Part shown: piece by piece, positions 1 through 8,789 of the stretch
Numbering within the stretch: the stretch's first letter is position 1
How the letters are laid out: the number at the start of each line of letters is the position of its first letter
Notes under the pieces: generated by a model
What the model was told of the DNA's origin: nothing
Seen by the model: the letters and a program-made list of their open reading frames with translations, nothing else
Database searches by the model: none
DNA from: Candidatus Synchoanobacter obligatus
GTDB lineage: Bacteria; Pseudomonadota; Gammaproteobacteria; Comchoanobacterales; Comchoanobacteraceae
DNA length: 64,000 nt
Direction: 5' to 3'
NCBI RefSeq assembly: GCF_024259865.1
Contig: NZ_JAKUDN010000002.1
Span: 111,942 to 175,941 of the forward strand
Translations under genes and position numbers: made by a program

Positions 1-1061
1 GAGAAATAAATCGCACAAGCAGTCACAATAACCAAAGGTGTGATGATAGCACACACGAACCAACCAAATCGGCTTAAAATCCATCGACCAACAAATGCCA
101 GAACCATACCAAGCAAACCAGTGTATAGTGAATAATTAGACATCATTGCATGAAAGTCTTCTTTGACTGGATACATTAACTTCGCGTTACCTTTCCAGTA
201 AACCTCTAACATGTTAATAGAAAATCCATAGGCAAGGATCATGACTGATAAGAACCCAATATATGGTGATGATGTCAAATGCTTAATACTCTGCCAAAAA
301 GACAACTTGATCTTTGCTTTCTTTTTCTTTTTATCAACCTTTGCAAAACGTGGATCGGTTAGAACCTCACTATTGATGTATTTGAAGATAAATAGCATGC
401 AAATACCACTTAAGATAACCAATATATTGGTTTCAAAAATTCCCCCAACAGCCTTCATAGACAAACCAACCAGCACTGTTGCAAAAGCATTCACAAACAA
501 AAACGGTGGATAAAAACGCTTCGCTTCTTCAGTCCCTACGTTCTGGTTAGCAAACTGCCAAAACAATACAGACAGTGCATAAGTTCCCCACATCTCTGCC
601 ATGACATAATACAATGAGTATGTCCACGCTCCAAGAACCGGGAAAATCGCTTGGATTCTAGGATATGCTAACTGCAAAGCTTCTACTTTAGCAACATCCC
701 AGTGCAATAGCTCTGCATTAGGGAACAAGAAGAAGTTCCAAATGCTGAAGAACACCAAAAAGAAGGTAACAATAGACACGTACGTTTTTTCAAACGACAG
801 TGATTTACGGAGACGAACATAAAGCGTACCCATAATAATAACAGCAGGCATCACCATGAATGTTTTCAAGTAGCTGATCACTTCACCACCAGATCCTGGC
901 GCCGTTAAAACCACACTATCTTTAATATTTCTTAACTGCGTAAAGTTAAACACAGTGATAAAAATTAATAATGCGAATGGTATGAATTTTTTTAATTCAT
1001 GATTATAAATTGGAAATAACGACTTACGCCATTCCGACATCTGTGTATTCTCAGTTTTCAT
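1..1061 (-). CDS. tlc: ATP/ADP translocase (NTT/Tlc family), C-terminus beyond the window
   Basis: My own translation of the minus strand from ATG at 1061 gives 353 open codons running off the left edge, with many hydrophobic helices. Family features seen are an N-terminal stretch reading KKFIPFALLIFITVFNFTQL, then RNIKDSVVLTAPGSGGE and a KTFMVMPAV segment. Proteins of this family (about 500 residues, 12 helices) sit in the inner membrane and exchange host ATP for bacterial ADP in Rickettsia, Chlamydia and other intracellular bacteria. About 150 residues are missing, so substrate type (ATP/ADP antiport versus nucleotide uptake) cannot be settled here. It is the strongest single sign of an intracellular lifestyle. 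Upstream lies a short leader with an inverted repeat. Confidence 0.93.
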   Translation of the reverse strand, partial: MKTENTQMSEWRKSLFPIYNHELKKFIPFALLIFITVFNFTQLRNIKDSVVLTAPGSGGEVISYLKTFMVMPAVIIMGTLYVRLRKSLSFEKTYVSIVTFFLVFFSIWNFFLFPNAELLHWDVAKVEALQLAYPRIQAIFPVLGAWTYSLYYVMAEMWGTYALSVLFWQFANQNVGTEEAKRFYPPFLFVNAFATVLVGLSMKAVGGIFETNILVILSGICMLFIFKYINSEVLTDPRFAKVDKKKKKAKIKLSFWQSIKHLTSSPYIGFLSVMILAYGFSINMLEVYWKGNAKLMYPVKEDFHAMMSNYSLYTGLLGMVLAFVGRWILSRFGWFVCAIITPLVIVTACAIYF

Positions 1062-1089
1062 TTAGCTTCACATAAGTTAGTTAGAGTGC

Positions 1090-1103
1090 CTGGTGTTCAC
1101 CAG
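1090..1103. promoter_or_regulatory. Inverted repeat in the tlc leader
   Basis: CTGGTG-TT-CACCAG lies about 30 bases upstream of the tlc start codon, with a third related half-site (CTGGTT on the minus strand) directly next to it. It could be an operator or an RNA hairpin in the 5' leader; the sequence alone does not decide. Confidence 0.3.
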
Positions 1104-1135
1104 AACCAGATCTTAGATACACCAAGATTGCTTAA

Positions 1136-1164
1136 AATTTAACCCATTATCACTAGCAATGCAA
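1136..1164 (-). promoter_or_regulatory. Predicted sigma70 promoter of tlc
   Basis: On the minus strand TTGCAT is followed after 17 bases by TAAATT, about 75 bases upstream of the tlc start. The match is moderate. Confidence 0.4.
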
Positions 1165-1179
1165 GTCCTTTATTGCCTT

Positions 1180-3042
1180 TCACGCTTCCAGCCACTGCTT
1201 GCGGTCTTTTGCGCGTTTTTTAGCCAGCAACAAGTCCATTTTTTCCACCGACTCTGACTCGTCTTCCATCAATAGCTGAACCATCCTACGCGTATCATGG
1301 CTCATGGCTGTTTCACGCAACTGCTTAGCACTCATCTCACCCAACCCCTTAAATCGGATCACACTAATGTTTTTAAAACCTTGACTTTCAAATTCTTTAA
1401 TATGTGCTTCTTTTTCGGATTCATCCAATGCGTATAAAACCTTTCTTCCCGCCTCAATTCGATACAATGGCGGCATTGCAACAAACACTCGGCCACTCCG
1501 AACAAGCGCGGGGAAATGCTTCACAAAAAGTGCACATAGCAAAGAAGCAATATGCGCTCCATCTGAGTCTGCATCTGCTAGAATACACACCTTTCCATAA
1601 CGTAAAGATGCCAAGTCCTCACTTCCAGGGTCAACACCAATTGCAACAGCAATATCATGAACAGATTGCGATGCCAGAACCTGATCAGAGGATACTTCCC
1701 AGGTATTTAACACCTTTCCTCTCAAGGGCATGACCGCTTGTGTTTTTTTATCTCGCGCCTGTCTCGCAGAACCGCCAGCAGAGTCTCCCTCCACCAGAAA
1801 CAACTCTGAATACGCCAGATCTTCTTCAATACAATCCACCAACTTCCCCGGAAGCGCAATTGCCTGATGGGGCTTTGCTCGCGTCACTTTTTTCGCCTTT
1901 CTTAAACGAATCTGGGCTTTTGCCACAAAGCTTTCTACCAGTATTTTAGCATCATCCACATGCTGATTTAACCAAAGACTCATTGCGTCTCGTACCTGGG
2001 TCATAACAAAATGACTTGCAGTCCTTGAACTCAAGCGCTCTTTTGTTTGCCCTACAAACTGCGGGTCTGGCATCTTAAGAGACAATACAAAATGACTGTG
2101 ACTACAAACATCCTCAAGCTTTAATTTAATCCCTCGGGGCAACAACTGATGTAATGCACAAAAATCTCTAACCGCCTCAAGAACACCTGAGCGAAAACCA
2201 TTCTCATGGGTCCCCCCCTGAGGCGTTCGAATCACGTTCACAAAACTTTCTTGTAATGCAGTCACTCCTGGCTCGGTCTCCCAGGTAAGCGCCCACTCTA
2301 CCATCATATCCGAGCTTTGCTCACCCGCAATTAACGTCGCTGGCAAAATGCTGTCTGAGCCGACCATATCTAGTAAATAGGTTTTTATACCCGTTTCATA
2401 ACGCCAGGACTCTTTTTCCCCTGTTACCTCATTCGATAAGCATGTCTTCAAACCTGGGCACAATATGGCCTTTGACTGCAGCAGCTTTGCCAACTCAGCA
2501 GCCTGAAATGCCGCATCATCAAAATAGATGGGATCTGGTAAATACCTAACTTTCGTCCCGGTATCTCTATTGCGCACAGAACCAACTTCCTGCAATGGCG
2601 ATACAACAACACCTCCAGAAAACCCTATGCTATAGCGCTTACCCCCTTGCTTCACCTCAACATCCAATCGTTTTGCCAAAGCATTTACTACCGACACCCC
2701 GACACCATGCAGGCCGCCAGAGAACGCATATTCTTTGTTCGAGAATTTAGCACCTGCGTGCAATCGAGTTAAAATCAACTCAATCCCCGTCACACCGTGC
2801 TCAGGGTGCATATCTACAGGCATTCCACGCCCATTATCCTCACATGATATTGAGCCATCTGCATGCATGGTAACCATAATCAAATCTGCATGGTCATTCA
2901 TAGCCTCGTCTGCAGAATTATCAATCAGCTCACAGGCCGTATGGAACGGACTTTCAGTTTTTGTATACATACCTGGCCGCTTCTTCACCGGATCCAAGCC
3001 CTCTAAAACCTCAATGGACTGTGCTGTATATTGATTGCTCAT
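1180..3042 (-). CDS. parE: DNA topoisomerase IV subunit B
   Basis: 620 residues, the normal ParE length. It supplies the ATPase half of topoisomerase IV, which unlinks daughter chromosomes. The N-terminal GHKL ATPase fold is visible: KKRPGMY, ELIDNSADEA, EDNGRGMP and the G-rich lid SGGLHGVGVSVVNAL. The TOPRIM domain has LVEGDSAGGSA, followed by PLRGKVLNTWEV and DADSDGAHI. The PLRGKVLN and DSDGAHI wording and the short C-terminus (no GyrB insertion) favour ParE over GyrB. It starts at ATG 3042. The partner parC is not in the window. Confidence 0.95.
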   Translation of the reverse strand: MSNQYTAQSIEVLEGLDPVKKRPGMYTKTESPFHTACELIDNSADEAMNDHADLIMVTMHADGSISCEDNGRGMPVDMHPEHGVTGIELILTRLHAGAKFSNKEYAFSGGLHGVGVSVVNALAKRLDVEVKQGGKRYSIGFSGGVVVSPLQEVGSVRNRDTGTKVRYLPDPIYFDDAAFQAAELAKLLQSKAILCPGLKTCLSNEVTGEKESWRYETGIKTYLLDMVGSDSILPATLIAGEQSSDMMVEWALTWETEPGVTALQESFVNVIRTPQGGTHENGFRSGVLEAVRDFCALHQLLPRGIKLKLEDVCSHSHFVLSLKMPDPQFVGQTKERLSSRTASHFVMTQVRDAMSLWLNQHVDDAKILVESFVAKAQIRLRKAKKVTRAKPHQAIALPGKLVDCIEEDLAYSELFLVEGDSAGGSARQARDKKTQAVMPLRGKVLNTWEVSSDQVLASQSVHDIAVAIGVDPGSEDLASLRYGKVCILADADSDGAHIASLLCALFVKHFPALVRSGRVFVAMPPLYRIEAGRKVLYALDESEKEAHIKEFESQGFKNISVIRFKGLGEMSAKQLRETAMSHDTRRMVQLLMEDESESVEKMDLLLAKKRAKDRKQWLEA

Positions 3043-3145
3043 AGGTAACTACCACTTAACTATGGGATAAGTATACCGAAAGATCCCTGTTTTACAAGGA
3101 CAATACTTAGATATGGGGTACGTTCAAATACGCACCCCTCTTTGC

Positions 3146-3853
3146 TTACGAAACATGATGTGATGCAACACCTGTATCTCTATATGCAGCAGACCAAACA
3201 AATAATCCAAAGGCAATTTTATTCACAATGTCTGCAAAATTATAAATAACGTTTAAACTATTCTGATCAATCGACGGAGAGAGCACACCAAAAGCATAGC
3301 CTAGGGGATAAATTGCCCAACCAAAGGTAACAATCAAGCGAATGGCAGCATAGGCAAACGATGCGGCACTGTTCCCCGAGCTCTTCTGAGCCTTAACCCC
3401 CTCTCCAAACCAAATAAGGTATAAAATATAAAACCAAGCTAGCATACCAACTACAAATGACCAAGTGGCATCATACATACCTGCCTCGCCCACATAGCCA
3501 CTACCCAACATCACGATAGATGCCAATAGCAGTTTCCAAAAAAAGCCTGCTGATACTCGGGATACCGCAGCAAGAATAAAGTAAAACTCTACAAATTGTA
3601 GGGGGACTGTCAAAAACCAATCAACATACCGATAAACAATCGGAGTACTTTGAGTTGCAACCCAAACGTCTCTCATATAAAGATAATGAAAAAACGCAAT
3701 TAAGGTCACAAGCCCTGCAACCGTTACTGACAACTGCCAATGCGGCGCAACGCTTTGACGTTCAACAAACAAAAACACTGTCGTTGCCATCATTGCTGCT
3801 GTTGCTAACCAAAAAGAAACACCGACCAAGTCATAAGGGTTTAACATTGCCAT
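3146..3853 (-). CDS. Proteorhodopsin, blue-absorbing type (light-driven proton pump)
   Basis: 235 residues and seven hydrophobic helices. Start chosen at ATG 3853 because GGAGG lies 5 bases before it; ATGs at 3865 and 3847 are in frame. Helix C reads RYVDWFLTVPLQ followed by FVEF: Asp78 (proton acceptor), Thr82 and Glu89 (proton donor) keep the DTE pattern of proton pumps. Position 105 of the reference protein is Gln here (Gln86), which in this family tunes absorption to blue light. His56 pairs with the acceptor. The retinal Schiff-base lysine is Lys212 in FADIVNKIAFG, with Asp208 as counter-ion. Known role: outward proton pumping across the inner membrane that can drive ATP synthase. No carotenoid or Blh gene is in the window. 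Likely co-transcribed with the small exported protein upstream. Confidence 0.96.
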   Translation of the reverse strand: MAMLNPYDLVGVSFWLATAAMMATTVFLFVERQSVAPHWQLSVTVAGLVTLIAFFHYLYMRDVWVATQSTPIVYRYVDWFLTVPLQFVEFYFILAAVSRVSAGFFWKLLLASIVMLGSGYVGEAGMYDATWSFVVGMLAWFYILYLIWFGEGVKAQKSSGNSAASFAYAAIRLIVTFGWAIYPLGYAFGVLSPSIDQNSLNVIYNFADIVNKIAFGLFVWSAAYRDTGVASHHVS

Positions 3854-3877
3854 CACTACCTCCATGTAAATATAACA

Positions 3878-4354
3878 TTATTTAATAACCAAACTCAGGA
3901 CATATTTGCCCCCTTCCTTCCCTATATTATACTGAAAATTCCCCCTGTGCATAGCATCAATTCCCCCAAATGAACGATTCATGGTGAATGTTAAGTCCCC
4001 ATAATACAGTCCATTGTTATTTTGGAACTGTGCAACGGTATACTCATCCGCTTTATTAGAGGTCTCTTGTAAAGGCCCAATAACCGACAATAACAATGTT
4101 GCTTTGTCGTCTCTAAAAATCCACAACTCAACATTTTTTGTCTCATTTGGCTGGATGTTCCTATCTGGCCAAGACGCCAATATACAACCCTCCCCATAGC
4201 ATTCAGGGGCTGGCTTGGTTGCTTGACAATACAAGCCAACTGGCTGTGCCGAATTATTCGTAATCTTCGCACTAATCGGCAACATATAACTCAATGCAAA
4301 TGACGAGTGAGTTAAAAGTATTACAACGAGGAGAATCAATTTCCTATTCATCAT
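3878..4354 (-). CDS. Small exported protein of unknown function, upstream of rhodopsin
   Basis: 158 residues. The N-terminus MMNRKLILLVVILLTHSSFA is a signal peptide with a cleavage-like end (SFA-LSY). The mature part is predicted mostly beta and begins with a strand ISAKITNNSAQPVGLYC; it has four cysteines (YCQ, EC, GC and so on) that could form disulfides. I do not recognise a family. The strand start with an Asn-Asn/Ser pair recurs in three other small exported proteins of this window (23056, 44634, 55298). It lies 24 bases before the rhodopsin start on the same strand, so the two are probably one transcript. Confidence 0.7.
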   Translation of the reverse strand: MMNRKLILLVVILLTHSSFALSYMLPISAKITNNSAQPVGLYCQATKPAPECYGEGCILASWPDRNIQPNETKNVELWIFRDDKATLLLSVIGPLQETSNKADEYTVAQFQNNNGLYYGDLTFTMNRSFGGIDAMHRGNFQYNIGKEGGKYVLSLVIK

Positions 4355-4376
4355 CTAGACTCCATTAATTTAAATG

Positions 4377-4405
4377 ATAATTACACATATTATGGCCAAG
4401 GTCAA
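4377..4405 (-). promoter_or_regulatory. Predicted promoter of exported protein-rhodopsin unit
   Basis: On the minus strand TTGACC, 17 bases, AATTAT, ending 23 bases upstream of ATG 4354. It would transcribe the exported protein and the proteorhodopsin together. Confidence 0.45.
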
Positions 4406-4477
4406 TGATGCTAAAGGTTTCACTTGCAGGCTTCATTAAATTATGGTCCATTATTGATACGCAACGATGAGATAGCT

Positions 4478-5788
4478 ATGCGCATTGCCTCAATACTCAC
4501 CTATATGATTCTATCTGTTAACATTCATGCCTTAAGCCTTGTAAACATTATTGCCCTTTCTCAGAAAGATGATCCAGAATACCATAGCAAAATTCAAGCA
4601 TACCAAGCTGCGCAGCTTAGCGAGAAAAGTGCAGCTCATGCACTATTACCAAACTTAAATTTGTCATTAAATGCGAGCAAAAGCTCAACGGAAGCCTCTG
4701 GAGCCATGACTGTTTCTTCTGAAATCCCCCTCTACAACCCGGTAGGTCTCCAGGCACTTGTTGCCGGTCGATTAAAAAAAAATATTGCCCATTTAGAAGA
4801 AGCGTCTTATAAAACAAACCACACATTAAGCCTTATTAATAGCTACTTTGACGTTCTAAAAGCCGTAACTGCGTATCAAGCCAAGCAAACTGCTTTAAAA
4901 CAAAATGAGCACGCATTTAAAGAAACCCTGGCACTCGAACAAGCCGGCATGAAAACCCATGTTGATACATTGCAAAGTAAATCATATTTAGACTTGGGTA
5001 TACTTGCTGTTACTGTAGCAAAAAACAACCTTGACCGCACTGTGACACTCCTAGAGAATAAGATCAACGCTCCTATCACCGTCTTAAATCGCCTCCCAGA
5101 TAACTTTACACCAAACTTTGCGCCACTGGATGTGCCTCAACTGGTTTCAGATGCTTTAAACAACAATACAGCGCTTCGAATCTCCCAAATCAAGACGCAA
5201 CAAATGAAGCAACAAATGAATGCAGCATATGCACGGCTACAGCCCAAAGTGACGCTCAATGTTTCAGCATCACAAAACATTAATAGCTTAAAAAATGGCA
5301 TACTGCCACAAGAAGACCGCAGCACCAGCGCTTCAATTCAAATGTCCTTTAACCTCTTTTCTGGCATGAAAGATTTTTATACCACGAAACAAGAAAGGCT
5401 TAATTATTTATCTGCTGAAAGCGCCCTTAGTAATGAGGTGTATAATACCAAACATGAAATGGAAAGTAGCTACCGCCAGCATCAAAATGCCAAACTCAAA
5501 GTACTCGCCAGCTTGTCTGCACTACAAAGTTCAAAAGCGTCACTGGATGCGTTACTTGAAAAACGCCAGGAAGATGAAGCCTCAGAGCTCGAGCTCATGA
5601 AAGCCATCACCCAATCTGAAACAGCAACACAAGAGTATTCCAATGCCTGTTATGACCTACTAAGCACCTATATTACTATCAAAGCCCAAGCTAACGCCTT
5701 AACACCGCAGGTGGTTGAAGAAATAGACCAGTATCTGACCGAAGAAATCCCTATTGATCTAAAAGCGCATCCTTCTGCTGCCATTTAG
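4478..5788 (+). CDS. TolC-family outer membrane efflux/secretion channel
   Basis: 436 residues from ATG 4478, chosen because MRIASILTYMILSVNIHA is a signal peptide; the in-frame ATG at 4424 would bury it. The mature protein shows the internal duplication of TolC channels: long alpha-helical stretches with a first half (YHSKIQAYQAAQLSEKSA, then LPNLNLSLNASKS) repeated in the second (LRISQIKTQQMKQQMNAAYA, then LQPKVTLNVSAS, then FNLFSGMKD). Members trimerise in the outer membrane and serve type I secretion or efflux pumps. No adaptor or ABC/RND gene is adjacent, so the partner pump is unknown. Its 3' end overlaps the convergent acyltransferase by 38 bases. Confidence 0.85.
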   Translation: MRIASILTYMILSVNIHALSLVNIIALSQKDDPEYHSKIQAYQAAQLSEKSAAHALLPNLNLSLNASKSSTEASGAMTVSSEIPLYNPVGLQALVAGRLKKNIAHLEEASYKTNHTLSLINSYFDVLKAVTAYQAKQTALKQNEHAFKETLALEQAGMKTHVDTLQSKSYLDLGILAVTVAKNNLDRTVTLLENKINAPITVLNRLPDNFTPNFAPLDVPQLVSDALNNNTALRISQIKTQQMKQQMNAAYARLQPKVTLNVSASQNINSLKNGILPQEDRSTSASIQMSFNLFSGMKDFYTTKQERLNYLSAESALSNEVYNTKHEMESSYRQHQNAKLKVLASLSALQSSKASLDALLEKRQEDEASELELMKAITQSETATQEYSNACYDLLSTYITIKAQANALTPQVVEEIDQYLTEEIPIDLKAHPSAAI

Positions 5789-6512
5789 CTAAAATAAATT
5801 CTTTTGCATGATCTACTGCTACAGAGGATACACTGGCGTAGACTTTTGTAGGGCCAATCCTACCCATCAAAAAGTCCCAAATACCATGCGTCCCTTTGGC
5901 ATAATCTAACGTTACATCAACTACAGGAACATCCGACTCAAACTGTTTAATAATATATTCAAAGCCCACTGTTTTGGGATTCAGTAAATTCCGATAGTCC
6001 GATACCTTCTCTACTTTTGTATAACGGGTTCCTTCAGGAAAAATGAGCATACCGTACCCATAGTCTTTTGCTTTTTGAACCGCTTCTTTTAAAACCTTTA
6101 GATTCTTTCTCCTTGAACGGCCACGATATAACAAAGGATGCCCCAGCCCCCAGCACACCAATCCAATCATAGGAATTCGAATCAAGCTTCGCTTCATCAC
6201 AAAGACAAACGCCCGTTCTGGAGAAAAGACTGTTGCGTAAAGAACCAATATATCCAACCAGCTATAGTGGTTTGCAATCACCACATAATGACGATTTTTT
6301 GGCATACTATTATCAAATATTTCTTCAATTGGCACCAAGCGTTTCACCCACCACTGCAACATCATGACCCATGACGTGTATAGGAGCCACATGACTTTAT
6401 GTAAAAACGCATTAGGAAAAGCCCAATACAACATTGCAACAATAAAACAGACCGTCCCCATGGTCACTAAAGACACCAACAGCCAAATAATCAAACCAAT
6501 AGACATCAACAT
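5751..6512 (-). CDS. plsC: 1-acyl-glycerol-3-phosphate acyltransferase family protein
   Basis: 253 residues. The HX4D catalytic motif is NHYSWLD and the phosphate-binding motif is FPEGTR, both typical of PlsC-type acyltransferases, which add the second acyl chain to lysophosphatidic acid at the inner membrane. The N-terminal 35 residues are a strong membrane helix, and a second hydrophobic segment follows at MWLLYTSWVMML. The pattern resembles the YihG-like branch, so a lysophospholipid acyltransferase rather than the housekeeping PlsC is possible. Start ATG 6512 follows GAGGAAAAGT. It lies 16 bases after the unknown gene at 6529 and so sits at the end of the bc1 operon. Confidence 0.85.
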   Translation of the reverse strand: MLMSIGLIIWLLVSLVTMGTVCFIVAMLYWAFPNAFLHKVMWLLYTSWVMMLQWWVKRLVPIEEIFDNSMPKNRHYVVIANHYSWLDILVLYATVFSPERAFVFVMKRSLIRIPMIGLVCWGLGHPLLYRGRSRRKNLKVLKEAVQKAKDYGYGMLIFPEGTRYTKVEKVSDYRNLLNPKTVGFEYIIKQFESDVPVVDVTLDYAKGTHGIWDFLMGRIGPTKVYASVSSVAVDHAKEFILAKWQQKDALLDQ

Positions 6513-6528
6513 ACTTTTCCTCTTCTAA

Positions 6529-8139
6529 TTAATAGCCCAAAATACCTAATGCATTAAACTCTAGCTCTCTAACTACCCTTTCAGGTATTGGATCGAGAAC
6601 AATTGACTCCCTTGCCTGAATATCCTCAGGCGTCATAGGCACCCTATATACCGAGCTCCTCCCGTCAAATTTAACCGAGGGCCACTGCTTTAGAGATTGG
6701 CGAGGAATCGACTTCCAAAAGTTATATGCTTTCCACAGAATAACAGAGAGCACCACACACATAAAACCAAAAGATAAGCCCAAGTGCCAAACACGGACGC
6801 CTTGGAAGAGCCCTGCCCCCACTCGCCATTTTTTGGCAGCAGCGACAATCTCTAAAATCAACCACACAACAAACATCACAGCCAATACGATACAGCCCAG
6901 AATCTTTTCATGATGATTCAAATGCCATCGAGGCTTTAATTGCTGATTTAGGTTTTTCTGATACAGCGACTCATGAAAGGCAAGATCCAGCTCAGGTGAC
7001 TCTGACTGCACAGGCTCACGCGTATATCTCACCTGAGATAAGTCTGCCTGTGCTCGTGAAGACTCAGAACAGATAACATGATGCCCCACATAACTTATAG
7101 CATGCTCCTCTTTTTTGGGCCACGTTATCTGATACTCTGTTTGATAATAGACCTTTGACTCTGACAGTATTTGCGGCATAACTTCCGCATACAGCAAAAC
7201 TGCTAGCCATTGATCATCAATAAATGCGTCTCCCTCTTTTATCGCTACCAATGATTTTTTTTGTTCAAATATTGCCACAACATATTCATGATTGAGACGA
7301 AAAACATATTGTTGCGTTGGAAAAAAACATTGCTTAATTTTTGCTCTAACTGGAACAATACGACAAGATTTTATGCTTCGATACACAACTGGACCAAAAC
7401 CATACTGTTGTGCTCTCAAAACAACCGTATGATCCGAGACATCATAAGTAATCTTTCGCTTTCTATAAACACCATCAATCTGTAACATTTCCTGATAAGC
7501 CCTAACGAATAATCCTTTATTTAATGATATAAACTGCTGATCAAAGAATGCTTGTGGCCGAAAAATCTCTTTTGGCGCATCAATCGTCACAAGATCCTTT
7601 AAAACGTCAAGAGCTCCATGCCGGCCATCTGGATCATGAATCACATGAAGCGTGTTCTGTACTTGGCATAAAAAGGGATAGACAACGCCCTTATTTGGAA
7701 GATTCGCATTTCCTTGCTGTATTTCCAACGACTGTATCGCCAATGACTGCTCTGAACCCAGCCCTCTCAAAATTTGACTCAGCGCCAATATCGTATTTTT
7801 TTCTGAAGCGACCAGATAACTCGACGCCTGAGCCTCTGTACTATAATCCCAGTAACCGCCATCAATATGATACCGCACAGAGGGTATTGACTCATGAAAA
7901 TACAGCACATAATCTTGAGCTTTATCTCGAACAATATACTTTTGTCCCTTAGGCTGAAACGGTCCTGAGACCCAATTCAATGCAACGAGACCAAAGCTTG
8001 CAAACCACTGGTTGAAGCAACGCAGTGCTTGATCAGCATCAGTTCCCGCATAACGATAGGTTAAAGCACCAATTGGCCTTTCGGATTTATAAACATTGCT
8101 TTGATCAGCATCCGGATGATACGGATAATAGTAGGTCAT
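6529..8139 (-). CDS. Unknown protein with two C-terminal membrane helices, in the bc1 operon
   Basis: 536 residues, family not recognised. About 410 soluble residues come first, beginning with a Tyr/Pro-rich MTYYYPYHPDAD and followed by mixed alpha/beta sequence. Two helices follow (near 412-434, LGCIVLAVMFVVWLILEIVA, and near 454-474, LGLSFGFMCVVLSVILW), then a 60-residue tail. There is no signal peptide, so the large N-terminal domain should be cytoplasmic. The start ATG 8139 overlaps the petC stop as ATGA, so translation is coupled to cytochrome c1. The position suggests either a bc1-associated factor or an unrelated passenger; nothing in the sequence decides. Confidence 0.7.
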   Translation of the reverse strand: MTYYYPYHPDADQSNVYKSERPIGALTYRYAGTDADQALRCFNQWFASFGLVALNWVSGPFQPKGQKYIVRDKAQDYVLYFHESIPSVRYHIDGGYWDYSTEAQASSYLVASEKNTILALSQILRGLGSEQSLAIQSLEIQQGNANLPNKGVVYPFLCQVQNTLHVIHDPDGRHGALDVLKDLVTIDAPKEIFRPQAFFDQQFISLNKGLFVRAYQEMLQIDGVYRKRKITYDVSDHTVVLRAQQYGFGPVVYRSIKSCRIVPVRAKIKQCFFPTQQYVFRLNHEYVVAIFEQKKSLVAIKEGDAFIDDQWLAVLLYAEVMPQILSESKVYYQTEYQITWPKKEEHAISYVGHHVICSESSRAQADLSQVRYTREPVQSESPELDLAFHESLYQKNLNQQLKPRWHLNHHEKILGCIVLAVMFVVWLILEIVAAAKKWRVGAGLFQGVRVWHLGLSFGFMCVVLSVILWKAYNFWKSIPRQSLKQWPSVKFDGRSSVYRVPMTPEDIQARESIVLDPIPERVVRELEFNALGILGY

Positions 8140-8789
8140 TGATGATCACCATGGATATCCTTCCAATAAGCAAGATCAAGAGCAATCATGATAACAATCA
8201 TCACCGCAAGAAAACCCAGAACATAGTACCCGATATGCTCTCTATATGCTTGACTGGGATCACTGGCATACTCAAGATAGACAGCAATAGACGACACATA
8301 ATCCTCAAATTCCTGAGGAGATTTAGCACCTCGATTCTTTAATTTTAGAGCCTGAAACAGCCTGACCTCTGGATCTGTCAATACCAGCTCTTGCTCACCT
8401 TGCATGGCAGCAAAAGGATTCGGCATTTGGGTGCCTGGCATGACAATGTTTTCAAACCCACTTGGATGCGTTTCATCAACATAGTAGCCCATAAGATAGC
8501 TATAGACGTAGTCAACACCTTTGGCTGCAGTAATGAGCGACAAGTCCGGCGGTGGATGGCCATTCCAGCTATCTTCTGTCCATTGTGGCGCTTGATCAGG
8601 CTGAATTCCCCCAGACAAACTCACAGCATCGGTTCGCATATACTTCATACTATGACAACTATAACAGGTTTGAGCAAAAGCTTGTGCGCCGGCTGCTATT
8701 TGACTCTCTTTATCAAATAAGTACTGTGGGGCGTCAGACACGACGCTCCAAGAAAAAATTGCCAATGCTGCTATTAAAAATCTACTCAT
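8136..8789 (-). CDS. petC: Ubiquinol-cytochrome c reductase, cytochrome c1 subunit
   Basis: 217 residues. A signal peptide (MSRFLIAALAIFSWSVVSDA) precedes the haem-c site CYSCH, where QTCYSCHSMKYMR matches cytochrome c1. The methionine ligand region reads GTQMPNPFAA. A C-terminal membrane helix (IGYYVLGFLAVMIVIMIALDLAYWKD) anchors it with the haem domain in the periplasm. It passes electrons from the Rieske centre to a soluble or membrane cytochrome c. The start overlaps petB by ATGA. Together with petA and petB this makes a complete three-subunit bc1 complex. Confidence 0.95.
   Translation of the reverse strand: MSRFLIAALAIFSWSVVSDAPQYLFDKESQIAAGAQAFAQTCYSCHSMKYMRTDAVSLSGGIQPDQAPQWTEDSWNGHPPPDLSLITAAKGVDYVYSYLMGYYVDETHPSGFENIVMPGTQMPNPFAAMQGEQELVLTDPEVRLFQALKLKNRGAKSPQEFEDYVSSIAVYLEYASDPSQAYREHIGYYVLGFLAVMIVIMIALDLAYWKDIHGDHQ

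Noticed and set aside
241-513. 90-codon plus-strand open frame
   Set aside because: It lies antisense inside the clear tlc coding frame and its composition is a shadow of that gene.
2735-3034. 99-codon plus-strand open frame
   Set aside because: Antisense to the N-terminal ATPase domain of parE; no ribosome site.
7548-7952. 134-codon plus-strand open frame
   Set aside because: Fully antisense to the 536-residue gene, which fits its operon by overlaps at both ends.
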